Source: an uncultured Lachnospiraceae bacterium
GTDB lineage: Bacteria > Bacillota > Clostridia > Lachnospirales > Lachnospiraceae
Direction of reading: 5' to 3'
Length of the DNA stretch: 6,787 nt
Assembly: GCA_905197485.1 (NCBI GenBank)
Contig: CAJJYZ010000056.1
Coordinates: forward strand, 1-6,787
A model generated the notes under the pieces. The model searched no databases and was not told the origin of the DNA. It worked only from the letters and a program-made list of their open reading frames with translations. How positions within the stretch are numbered: the stretch's first letter is position 1; the number at the start of each line of letters is the position of its first letter. Both the position numbers and the translations under genes were made by a program. This document shows positions 1-5,725 of the stretch, in pieces.

Positions 1-7
1 TAACTAT

Positions 8-42
8 GTGGCTTTCAGCCACTTTCACGGCGAAGCCGTGAA
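8..42. repeat. Two tandem perfect hairpins, possible intergenic repeat element
   Basis: Two perfect inverted repeats lie one base apart: GTGGCT-TTC-AGCCAC (8-22) and TTCACGGC-GAA-GCCGTGAA (24-42). Their three-base loops, TTC and GAA, are complementary to each other. No T-tract follows on the plus strand, so they do not read as a normal intrinsic terminator. The compact GC-rich palindromes stand out from the AT-rich surroundings and resemble dispersed intergenic palindromic elements. Repetition elsewhere in the genome cannot be seen here. They could also be the tail of an upstream transcript cut off by the window edge. Confidence 0.5.
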
Positions 43-159
43 TAATATAGGATTAATATTTATTTCCGTATTATATATTCCCGTTTTTATTATACCTGTT
101 TCTGATATATTGTAAATATTTTCAATCTATCCAAATAAATCTTTTTACAATTTCCAGAA

Positions 160-187
160 ACAAGGATAACCCTCCCCGCATAATATA
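160..187 (+). promoter_or_regulatory. Candidate sigma-K/sigma-E-like sporulation promoter for the Cys-rich protein
   Basis: An AC dinucleotide at 160-161 is followed after 17 bases by CATAATATA (179-187). This fits the known sigma-K pattern AC-N16/17-CATANNNTA. The transcript would start near 195, leaving a short leader before the ribosome binding site at 210-214. The pattern is short and the region is AT-rich, so a chance match is possible. No better sigma-A promoter (TTGACA/TATAAT with 16-18 spacing) was seen here. Confidence 0.4.
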
Positions 188-221
188 GTATTGTAAACAA
201 ACAATTGATGGAGGCTTCAAT

Positions 222-458
222 ATGAGCGATTTAAGTGCAACAAACTGCGGATGTGGATGTGGCGAAGGAAGAGATTACGGAAATAACAATTCCTGTATCT
301 GGATTATTTTACTTCTGTTATGCTGCTGTGGCAACGGATTCGGCGGACGCGGAAACTGTGGTTGTGGCAATGACAGCTGCTTAATCATTCTCATTTTACT
401 CTTCTGCTGTGGAAACAATGGAATCTGTGGCGGAAATGACGGATGTGGATGCTGCTAA
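222..458 (+). CDS. Small Cys/Gly-rich protein (chorion-class high-cysteine HCB protein 13-like)
   Basis: This 78-residue protein has 16 cysteines and 18 glycines. Two similar blocks each consist of a short run of bulky aliphatic residues capped by cysteines (CIWIILLLLCCC at 25-36 and CLIILILLFCC at 53-63) within Gly/Asn/Cys-rich linkers (NCGCGCG at 8-14, NCGCG at 45-49, GCGCC at the C-terminus). The hydrophobic runs are only about eight residues, too short for ordinary membrane spans. There is no signal peptide. GATGGAGG lies 7 bases before the ATG. Clostridia carry similar proteins annotated as 'chorion class high-cysteine HCB protein 13'; their function is not established. The sporulation-like promoter and possible disulfide cross-linking make a spore-coat or spore-surface role plausible, but that is inference. 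The gene ends just before a bidirectional terminator and appears monocistronic. Confidence 0.82.
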   Translation: MSDLSATNCGCGCGEGRDYGNNNSCIWIILLLLCCCGNGFGGRGNCGCGNDSCLIILILLFCCGNNGICGGNDGCGCC

Positions 459-496
459 TTTTTATAAATCACAAAATACAGCTTTTTAAGAAAATG

Positions 497-526
497 GGGA
501 GTATCGATTTTGATACTCCCTCTTTT
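497..526. terminator. Bidirectional intrinsic terminator between convergent small genes
   Basis: A perfect 9-bp stem GGGAGTATC (497-505) / GATACTCCC (512-520) encloses a 6-base loop. On the plus strand it is followed by TCTTTT, which suits the Cys-rich gene ending at 458. On the minus strand it is followed by CATTTTCTT, which suits the small minus-strand gene ending at 572. Both flanking T-tracts are imperfect. Confidence 0.7.
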
Positions 527-527
527 G

Positions 528-560
528 GGTGGTCGGAGATGATAGAAATCTCCAACCGCC
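528..560. repeat. Inverted repeat downstream of the 46-residue ORF
   Basis: Bases 528-540 pair with 548-560 around a 7-base loop: 12 pairs including one G-T wobble, with a single C/A mismatch (534/554). The element has no T-tract on either strand, so it is not a complete terminator alone. It lies 11 bases beyond the stop of the minus-strand small gene and directly before the terminator hairpin at 497-520. It may be a processing or stability structure in that transcript, or a dispersed palindrome. Confidence 0.45.
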
Positions 561-571
561 AAAAATACTTC

Positions 572-712
572 TCATCTTCCGGAACTGCGTTTTCTTTTCT
601 CGTTCCGTTCTTCTTCCTCTTTTTTTAACTCTTCCTGTGTAACCTCTCTTGTTAGCATACAGTTTTCATCCAGCTCATATACCGCGTTTCCGTCAATGAT
701 TAACTTACGCAT
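572..712 (-). CDS. Small charged hypothetical protein, 46 residues
   Basis: The minus strand encodes a 46-residue protein that begins MRKLIIDGNAVYELDENC and ends in a highly charged tail of Lys, Glu and Arg (about residues 26-42). AAGGGAAG (721-728) stands about 8 bases before the ATG at 712, a good ribosome binding site. An upstream ATG in another frame meets a stop at its third codon, so 712 is the sensible start. The N-terminal LIIDGNAVYELDE stretch looks like a short beta-hairpin and the tail like a helix. The plus-strand reading frame over the same bases (443-628) starts inside the Cys-rich gene and gives a low-complexity Phe-rich tail, so this strand is preferred. Function is unknown. 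It converges with the Cys-rich gene onto a shared terminator. Confidence 0.62.
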   Translation of the reverse strand: MRKLIIDGNAVYELDENCMLTREVTQEELKKEEEERNEKRKRSSGR

Positions 713-727
713 ACATTTCACTTCCCT

Positions 728-743
728 TCATATTATGATATGA
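728..743. promoter_or_regulatory. Palindrome between divergent genes, possible operator
   Basis: TCATAT-TATG-ATATGA is a perfect 6-bp inverted repeat with a 4-base spacer, lying between the divergently transcribed 46-residue gene and the gene at 804. It overlaps the leader of the minus-strand gene just upstream of its ribosome binding site. A regulator could bind here, but the sequence is AT-rich and a chance palindrome is possible. Confidence 0.25.
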
Positions 744-803
744 GGATTTCATATTTTTGACTTTTTATACATATACATTAGCGATGTACCGAAAGGAGTG
801 TTT

Positions 804-1388
804 ATGAACCGGTCTGATTCTGATAAAATGACGCCTTTTGACAGGCTCATTTCTTCCAAAGAATTACAAATGTTAAAACTGCTGATACCATATACGCCGG
901 TAAACAATCAACGGATGCTTGGTATCTATGTAAAATTTATGGAACTGGAACATACCATTCAATTTTTCAGACATGTTCAAACGGATATTCATTCGCAGGC
1001 TTTTGAGGCATCCGTCTCCTCTCCGCTCGATATACTTGACGAGCTTCGTCCTTATCTTCCGGAAAGCGAACAGGAGAAAATGGATTCTCTCTTAAGTCTT
1101 TGGAACCTGTTTGAAATGGTTTCTACGATGGAACAGATGACCGGGGATGAGAAGAATCACTCCGCCTCCGGGAACATGGACCCTCTGAGTCTCGTAAAGA
1201 CGATGTTAAACCCGGAGCAACAGGAAATGTTTGAAATGTACAGCAATATGTTTCAAGACAACGAACAACCTGCGGAATCGGAAGATTCCCATATGAAAGG
1301 AGACGAAAATGATGGAACAATGGACGAATCATCCCGGGCTGAAGAATATGGACCCGGCAAAACTGGAACTGATTCGGGCGGCGATTGA
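804..1388 (+). CDS. Hypothetical protein, methionine-rich, 194 residues
   Basis: No named family is recognised. The start is ATG 804 because AGGAG (794-798) is 5 bases upstream; the longer reading from GTG 798 would place its start codon inside that ribosome binding site. The protein has 16 Met in 194 residues and no signal peptide or membrane span. Residues 10-70 are probably helical, with the stretch SSKELQMLKLLIPYTP. A middle segment reads DILDELRPYLPESEQEKMDSL, and a later helical block reads NPEQQEMFEMYSNMF. The last 35 or so residues are acidic, Gly/Ser-rich and probably disordered. The bases for this tail overlap the next gene by 80, suggesting the tail is an overprinted extension. Its layout recalls conserved Lachnospiraceae hypothetical pairs of unknown role. 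It is likely cotranscribed and translationally coupled with the following gene. Confidence 0.75.
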   Translation: MNRSDSDKMTPFDRLISSKELQMLKLLIPYTPVNNQRMLGIYVKFMELEHTIQFFRHVQTDIHSQAFEASVSSPLDILDELRPYLPESEQEKMDSLLSLWNLFEMVSTMEQMTGDEKNHSASGNMDPLSLVKTMLNPEQQEMFEMYSNMFQDNEQPAESEDSHMKGDENDGTMDESSRAEEYGPGKTGTDSGGD

Positions 1389-1599
1389 ACGGACGAACGG
1401 GAAAACAGGCAATAGTCTTGCCGCTGTTTTGCTCTCCCTTATCACTAGAGCCCAGAAAAAACAAATTCAATTCACCCCAGAAGAAGTTGCCTTTATCATG
1501 GAAATCATGAAGGACGGCAAGACGCCGAAAGAAAAAGAACAGATTGACCGTACTGCGCAGATGGCGCAGAACATTCTGAAGAATCATAAAAATAAGTAA
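1309..1599 (+). CDS. Hypothetical protein, helical, 96 residues
   Basis: AAAGGAG (1296-1302) sits 6 bases before ATG 1309, a near-ideal ribosome binding site inside the 3' end of the upstream gene. A second in-frame ATG follows immediately at 1312. The product is basic and mostly helical, with the segments GLKNMDPAKLELIRAAIERT (residues 10-29), a central helical block ending in SLITRAQKK, FTPEEVAFIMEIMKDGKTPKEK (about 55-76) and a C-terminal helix. The two parts 'MDPAKLELI' and 'FTPEEVAFIMEIMKDGKTP' look like conserved motifs, which argues that this frame is the real one in the overlap. Function is unknown. No terminator is seen before truA, so some transcripts may read into it. Confidence 0.75.
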   Translation: MMEQWTNHPGLKNMDPAKLELIRAAIERTNGKTGNSLAAVLLSLITRAQKKQIQFTPEEVAFIMEIMKDGKTPKEKEQIDRTAQMAQNILKNHKNK

Positions 1600-1619
1600 C
1601 AAAGGAATCGTTTTTCATA

Positions 1620-1649
1620 TCGACATGATACTCTCCCATCTGTTATACT
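1620..1649 (+). promoter_or_regulatory. Sigma-A-type extended -10 promoter for truA
   Basis: TCGACA (1620-1625, one mismatch to TTGACA) is followed by an 18-base spacer and TATACT (1644-1649, one mismatch to TATAAT), preceded by the TG of an extended -10 (TGTTATACT). Transcription would begin near 1656, giving a leader of about 30 bases. Confidence 0.55.
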
Positions 1650-1686
1650 AAGACGTATCAATGAAGATTGTGAGGACAATACACTT

Positions 1687-2427
1687 ATGAGAAATATAAA
1701 ATTAACATTAGAATATGATGGCAGCCGCTATCAGGGATGGTCTCGTCTTGGAAAAGGCGAATCCACCAATACTATTTTTAACAAGCTTTTAGAGGTTATC
1801 AAGAAAATGACGGATGAAGACGTCGAACTATACTGCGGCTCCAGAACCGAGACCGGCGTTCATGCCTACGCGCAGACGGTGAACTTCAAGACGACAACCG
1901 ACCGGTCGCTTCTTGAAATCAAGCAGTATTTAAACCGCTACCTGCCGATGGATATTGCCGTTACTGAACTCGAAGAGAAACCGGAGCGTTTTCACGCGAG
2001 CCTGAATGCATCTTCAAGAATCTATACGTACCGAATCGCAATGGGCGATGTCCCGAACGTATTTGAGCGGAAATATACGTACTACTGCTTTAAGAAACCG
2101 GATATCGAGCGGATGCGTCAGGCTTCTCTTCTTCTTGTGGGACGCCATGATTTCAAAAACTTCTCTACCGTAAAGCGAAACAAATCGACAGAAAAGGAAA
2201 TCTACAATATCGACATCTATGCCGATGAAGAAGAAATGCAGATTACCATCGAAGCTAATGATTTCCTTCATAATATGGCAAGAGTGCTCATCAGCACACT
2301 GCTTGACATCGGACTCGACAAGCGGAAGAAAGAAGAAATAGACAGCATCTTTTCCGGCAAAGCACCTGCCAGCGCGCCATGCGACCCGAAAGGACTCTAT
2401 CTGCAGGAAATCGTCTATAAACAATAA
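1687..2427 (+). CDS. truA: TruA-family tRNA pseudouridine synthase, divergent, with Glu at the catalytic Asp position
   Basis: TruA converts uridines 38-40 of the tRNA anticodon arm to pseudouridine. The 246-residue length is normal. Visible family features: NIKLTLEYDGSRYQGW (3-18), the active-site segment GSRTETGVHA (51-60), FHASLNASSRIYTYRI with the conserved tyrosine region, HDFKNF, FLHNMARVL with its arginine, and APCDPKGLYLQEIVY at the C-terminus. The active-site motif is normally R-T-D-x-G-V-H with Asp as the nucleophile; here residue 55 is Glu (GAG, 1849-1851). GWQ is GWS and the usual TIQ is TIF, so this looks like a diverged paralogue rather than the standard enzyme. It may still bind RNA but be inactive or altered. 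GAGGA (1672-1676) lies 10 bases before the start. The gene converges with the phospholipase gene. Confidence 0.9.
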   Translation: MRNIKLTLEYDGSRYQGWSRLGKGESTNTIFNKLLEVIKKMTDEDVELYCGSRTETGVHAYAQTVNFKTTTDRSLLEIKQYLNRYLPMDIAVTELEEKPERFHASLNASSRIYTYRIAMGDVPNVFERKYTYYCFKKPDIERMRQASLLLVGRHDFKNFSTVKRNKSTEKEIYNIDIYADEEEMQITIEANDFLHNMARVLISTLLDIGLDKRKKEEIDSIFSGKAPASAPCDPKGLYLQEIVYKQ

Positions 2428-2433
2428 TACTTT

Positions 2434-2480
2434 AAAAAAATTTATGGAATAGGACTCTTCAAGAAATCCTATTCCATAAA
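2434..2480 (-). terminator. Intrinsic terminator for the phospholipase gene, possibly shared with truA
   Basis: A perfect 14-bp stem, TTTATGGAATAGGA (2441-2454) / TCCTATTCCATAAA (2467-2480), has a 12-base loop. On the minus strand it is followed directly by seven T's (complement of 2434-2440) and begins 18 bases after the phospholipase stop. On the plus strand, beyond truA, it is followed by an A-rich run and a weak TTTT further on, so termination of truA here is less certain. Confidence 0.8.
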
Positions 2481-2498
2481 AAACATAATTTTCCTATC

Positions 2499-3356
2499 CT
2501 ATTTTCTCAAATATTTCTGTAACTCTTCGTAATATGCCGCGCCTTGCCGATATCCATGCTCGTAAAACTCAGTCAGTTTATCCGCATCCCGCTCCAGTCT
2601 TGAGATAAGCGGAATCTCCGGTCTTATGACGAATACTTTCCCTTCTGCTTCCAACTTCTCAATATGGCTCATCACCGCATTATAATGAATCGGACGATAC
2701 AGAATCGTCTTCACCAGATTCGGATATTTCCGGTATGCCCGTTCATAGATTCTTCGCTGTCCTCTGGAGATTAATTTCTTCCGATAGCCATACCCTTTTG
2801 TCGAGATAATGACAATCTTTTTATTTCCATATGTGATTGCCCGTTTCAAAGGAATCGAGTCTGACAACCCTCCATCTAAGTATGGTTTCCCGTCCACCTT
2901 CACAATCGGCGACAGAAGCGGCATACTGCTGGACGCGCGGCAGATTCTCATCAGCCTCTCTTTATCGCACCGGTCATCCATATACTCTGCCTGTCCTGTC
3001 TCGCAGTTTGTCGTCACCCATTCCGCCTTGATATCCGAATGAAAATAAGTGTCGTAATCAAAAGGATAAATCTCATTCGGGAACTTGTCAAAAATCAAAT
3101 CCATATTCAGAATACTCTTCTCTTTGACAAACTTACGGACTCCGAAATAATAATCAAAGTCTCCGTCTTCGTAAATCATGCATTCCTTTGTCCGTCCAAT
3201 CTGTCTGGACACATAATCCACGCCGTTGCAGGAACCGGCTGACACACCGATTACATGCGACATATATAACTCTTTCTCCATCAAATAATCCAGGACACCG
3301 GAAGTAAATACGCCTCTCGTTGCCCCGCCTTCTAATACTAATGTTGCTTTCTCCAT
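2499..3356 (-). CDS. Patatin-like phospholipase / serine acylhydrolase
   Basis: Patatin-family enzymes are Ser-Asp dyad lipid acyl hydrolases. This 285-residue protein shows every core element in order: the oxyanion-hole glycine motif GGATRG (10-15), the nucleophile elbow GVSAG with Ser39, and the DGG motif with Asp161 followed by LSDSIP. There is no signal peptide or membrane span, so it probably acts in the cytosol on membrane lipid or another acyl ester; the true substrate is not known. The C-terminal region (about 195-285) is basic and helical. The length and motif arrangement match the compact bacterial YjjU-like patatins. The start is supported by AGGA 6 bases upstream, which is a modest site. 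The gene stands alone, divergent from the ABC-F gene and convergent with truA. Confidence 0.9.
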   Translation of the reverse strand: MEKATLVLEGGATRGVFTSGVLDYLMEKELYMSHVIGVSAGSCNGVDYVSRQIGRTKECMIYEDGDFDYYFGVRKFVKEKSILNMDLIFDKFPNEIYPFDYDTYFHSDIKAEWVTTNCETGQAEYMDDRCDKERLMRICRASSSMPLLSPIVKVDGKPYLDGGLSDSIPLKRAITYGNKKIVIISTKGYGYRKKLISRGQRRIYERAYRKYPNLVKTILYRPIHYNAVMSHIEKLEAEGKVFVIRPEIPLISRLERDADKLTEFYEHGYRQGAAYYEELQKYLRK

Positions 3357-3399
3357 CTTTTATCCTGCCTTTCCTTATTTTTACTTCCCTCATGATGTT

Positions 3400-3427
3400 A
3401 TTATATACCCATTTCCACCATCTTCAA
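3400..3427 (-). promoter_or_regulatory. Sigma-A-type promoter for the phospholipase gene
   Basis: Read on the minus strand, TTGAAG (3427-3422; matches TTGA of the -35) is followed after 16 bases by a perfect TATAAT (3405-3400). The start point would be near 3393, giving a leader of under 40 bases before ATG 3356. Confidence 0.55.
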
Positions 3428-3447
3428 CCCTAAACCTTGAAATAACC

Positions 3448-3479
3448 TTGCCATTTTTCATTTCTCATGCTAAGATAAT
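3448..3479 (+). promoter_or_regulatory. Candidate promoter for the ABC-F gene
   Basis: TTGCCA (3448-3453) is followed after 17 bases by TAAGAT (3471-3476), which is preceded by a TG extended -10 element (TGC); the overlapping GATAAT (3474-3479) is an alternative -10 at longer spacing. The leader to ATG 3563 would be about 80 bases. ABC-F genes often have regulatory leaders, but no convincing terminator/antiterminator pair or leader peptide was found here. Confidence 0.4.
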
Positions 3480-3562
3480 CGTTGGATAAATTAACTGACT
3501 AGCGGCTGTGGCAGTACAGATTCTGACGCAGCGACCACATAATTGAAAAAGGAGAATCAAAG

Positions 3563-5200
3563 ATGATTAGTGCAAACAATATTACACTAAGACTTGGAAA
3601 AAAAGCATTATTTGAAGATGTAAACATTAAGTTTACTCCAGGAAACTGCTACGGTATCATCGGCGCCAACGGCGCAGGGAAGTCTACATTCTTAAAGCTT
3701 CTTTCCGGACAGCTTGAACCGACAAAGGGTGACATCGTCATCACGCCGGGCGAGAGACTTTCCTTCTTACAGCAGGACCACTTCAAGTACGACGACTATC
3801 TCGTTCTTGACACTGTTATCATGGGAAATGCAAGACTTTACGAGATTATGAAAGAAAAAGAAGTCATCTACGCCAAGGAAGACTTCACAGAAGAAGACGG
3901 AATCAAAGCAAGTGAATTAGAAGGAGAATTTGCTTCCATGAACGGCTGGGAAGCGGAATCTGACGCCGCGTCTCTTCTCAACGGTCTTGGAATCGAGACC
4001 GACTTACACTACAAATATTTGAGAGACCTTACCGGTGCAGAGAAAGTCAAAGTTCTTCTCGCCCAGGCATTGTTCGGTAACCCGGACATCCTGCTTCTCG
4101 ACGAGCCTACGAACCACCTTGACTTGGATGCCATCGCATGGCTTGAGGAATTCCTCATCAACTTTGACAATACCGTTATCGTTGTATCCCATGACCGTTA
4201 CTTCTTGAATAAAGTATGTACACAGATTGCCGATATCGACTACGGTAAAATCCAGCTTTACGCAGGTAACTATGATTTCTGGTATGAATCCAGCCAGTTA
4301 ATCATTCGCCAGATGAAGGAAGCAAACCGTAAAAAAGAAGAAAAAATCAAAGAATTACAGGAGTTTATCTCCCGATTCAGCGCCAACGCTTCCAAATCCA
4401 AACAGGCAACTTCAAGAAAACGTGCCCTTGAGAAAATCCAGTTGGATGACATTCGTCCTTCCAGCCGTAAGTACCCTTACATTGATTTCCGTCCAAACCG
4501 CGAGATTGGAAACGAAGTTCTCACAGTAGACAACCTCACAAAGACTATCAATGGGGAAAAAATCTTAGACCACCTTTCTTTTACAATTACGCGTGACCAG
4601 AAAGTTGCTTTTGTCGGAGGAAACGAATTTGCAAAGACTGTCTTATTCAAGATTCTGACAGGCGAGATGGAGCCGGATGAAGGAACATACAAATGGGGAG
4701 TTACAACAACACAGGCTTACTTCCCGAAAGACAGCACGAAAGAATTCGACAACGACTACACTATCGTTGACTGGCTGACACAGTATTCGGAAGAAAAAGA
4801 CGCGACATACGTACGCGGCTTCTTAGGAAGAATGCTATTTGCCGGCGAAGACGGTGTGAAGAAAGTAAAAGTATTGTCCGGTGGTGAAAAAGTACGTTGT
4901 CTCTTATCTAAGATGATGATTTCCGGCGCTAACGTTCTCGTTCTGGATGAGCCGACCGACCACTTAGACATGGAATCCATCACTGCGTTGAATAACGGTC
5001 TGATTAAGTTCCCAGGTGTCATTTTATTCGCTTCTCGTGACCATCAGATAGTACAGACAACAGCAAATCGTATTATGGAAATTGTTCCTGGCGGTAAAAT
5101 GATTGATAAGATTACGACATATGACGAATATCTGGAAAGTGATGAGATGGCAAGAAAACGTCAGACATATACAACGGAAAATTCTGATGAAGATAATTAA
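3563..5200 (+). CDS. ABC-F family ATPase, YbiT/YkpA type (ribosome-associated)
   Basis: ABC-F proteins are soluble twin-ATPase factors that bind the ribosomal E site; some give antibiotic resistance, others tune translation. This 545-residue protein has no membrane domain. The first half has Walker A GANGAGKS (34-41), signature LTGAE (156-160), Walker B LLLDEPTNHLD (177-187) and switch His210 (SHDRY). A basic helical linker (about 245-300, with FISRFSANASKSKQ) is the P-site-tRNA-facing element. The second half has a degenerate Walker A GGNEFAKT (352-359), canonical signature LSGGE (438-442), Walker B VLVLDEPTDHLD (458-469) and SRDH (491-494) in place of SHDR. TALNNGLI followed by TANRIMEI resembles YkpA/YbiT, which argues for a housekeeping role rather than a resistance subtype; this is inference. 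AAGGAG (3549-3554) is 8 bases before the start. The gene is monocistronic, closed by a strong terminator. Confidence 0.93.
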   Translation: MISANNITLRLGKKALFEDVNIKFTPGNCYGIIGANGAGKSTFLKLLSGQLEPTKGDIVITPGERLSFLQQDHFKYDDYLVLDTVIMGNARLYEIMKEKEVIYAKEDFTEEDGIKASELEGEFASMNGWEAESDAASLLNGLGIETDLHYKYLRDLTGAEKVKVLLAQALFGNPDILLLDEPTNHLDLDAIAWLEEFLINFDNTVIVVSHDRYFLNKVCTQIADIDYGKIQLYAGNYDFWYESSQLIIRQMKEANRKKEEKIKELQEFISRFSANASKSKQATSRKRALEKIQLDDIRPSSRKYPYIDFRPNREIGNEVLTVDNLTKTINGEKILDHLSFTITRDQKVAFVGGNEFAKTVLFKILTGEMEPDEGTYKWGVTTTQAYFPKDSTKEFDNDYTIVDWLTQYSEEKDATYVRGFLGRMLFAGEDGVKKVKVLSGGEKVRCLLSKMMISGANVLVLDEPTDHLDMESITALNNGLIKFPGVILFASRDHQIVQTTANRIMEIVPGGKMIDKITTYDEYLESDEMARKRQTYTTENSDEDN

Positions 5201-5218
5201 ATCTTACATTTTATGTGT

Positions 5219-5262
5219 AAAAAGCTATTGCAGAGTAAGTCAAAACTCTGCAATAGCTTTTT
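5219..5262 (+). terminator. Strong intrinsic terminator of the ABC-F gene and landing site for the intron
   Basis: A perfect 18-bp stem, AAAAAGCTATTGCAGAGT (5219-5236) / ACTCTGCAATAGCTTTTT (5245-5262), has an 8-base loop. The descending arm ends in five T's, extended by ATTAT. It lies 18 bases after the ABC-F stop. The run of A's at the base of the ascending arm means it may also work on the minus strand. Group IIC introns are known to insert just after terminator hairpins, which fits the intron that follows. Confidence 0.9.
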
Positions 5263-5282
5263 ATTATGGGGCTGTCGGGAAA

Positions 5283-5725
5283 GTGCGCCTGGCGGCGCAC
5301 GTTTCTAATGGGTGCAAGTCCCGAATCCGCCCGGCAGTGGGAAGGATATAGCCGAAGGCAAGGGTGTCCATCGTGAGGTGGAATCTGAAGGAAACTGGAT
5401 ATGGGGAATATACGAACCCATGGGCAAATCTCTGGTCTGACGAACAGAAATCACATTAGGCTATGCATGAGGGTAAGGCTGCATATCAAGTTAAAGCCCA
5501 ATAACTGCACGGAATCATGTATGGTAGATGTGGCAGATAGATGGAGAGAAAGAAACGTGTGGTACCCGGGGAGGTCTGCGTGGAATGCTCTGAAAGGAGT
5601 AACCATCGTACAAGGAAACGAGACGATGCTGAGCATGCAGAAGTCAGCAGAGGTCATAGTAGTTGAGAGGCGAAGGACCGAATCAATAGGAGTCTTTAGT
5701 ACAACCGGGAAAGGAGGAAGGACAA
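5283..5725 (+). ncRNA. Group II intron ribozyme, 5' domains (I to early IV)
   Basis: This 443-base stretch lies between the intron 5' end and the RT start. It holds the RNA structural domains and not a protein, although one reading frame stays open through it from 5401. Hairpin-forming pieces visible include 5283-5300 and GGGTGCAAGTCCC (about 5310-5322). The conserved blocks at 5358-5393 and 5563-5578 belong to domain I. Domains II-III would fall in the later part, but their exact limits could not be drawn by eye. Confidence 0.6.

Noticed and set aside
443..628. Plus-strand open frame of 61 codons overlapping the end of the Cys-rich gene
   Set aside because: It starts inside the Cys-rich gene without a ribosome binding site, runs through a terminator hairpin and ends in a Phe-rich stretch that is the reverse complement of the charged tail of the better supported minus-strand small gene.
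798..803. GTG start two codons upstream of ATG 804
   Set aside because: The GTG overlaps the AGGAG ribosome binding site; ATG 804 is 5 bases after it and is the natural start.
1123..1602. Minus-strand open frame of 159 codons
   Set aside because: It lies opposite the two hypothetical plus-strand genes, both of which have strong ribosome binding sites and protein-like composition; this one is their shadow.
3480..3562. Antibiotic-responsive attenuator upstream of the ABC-F gene
   Set aside because: The leader has no clear short peptide or competing terminator hairpins, and the protein resembles the YkpA/YbiT type rather than known resistance subtypes.
5401..5725. Reading the RT as a 411-residue protein from ATG 5401
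   Set aside because: Bases 5401-5725 are group II ribozyme RNA with recognisable domain I blocks; the Arg-rich translation is not protein-like and there is a clear ribosome binding site and start at 5726.
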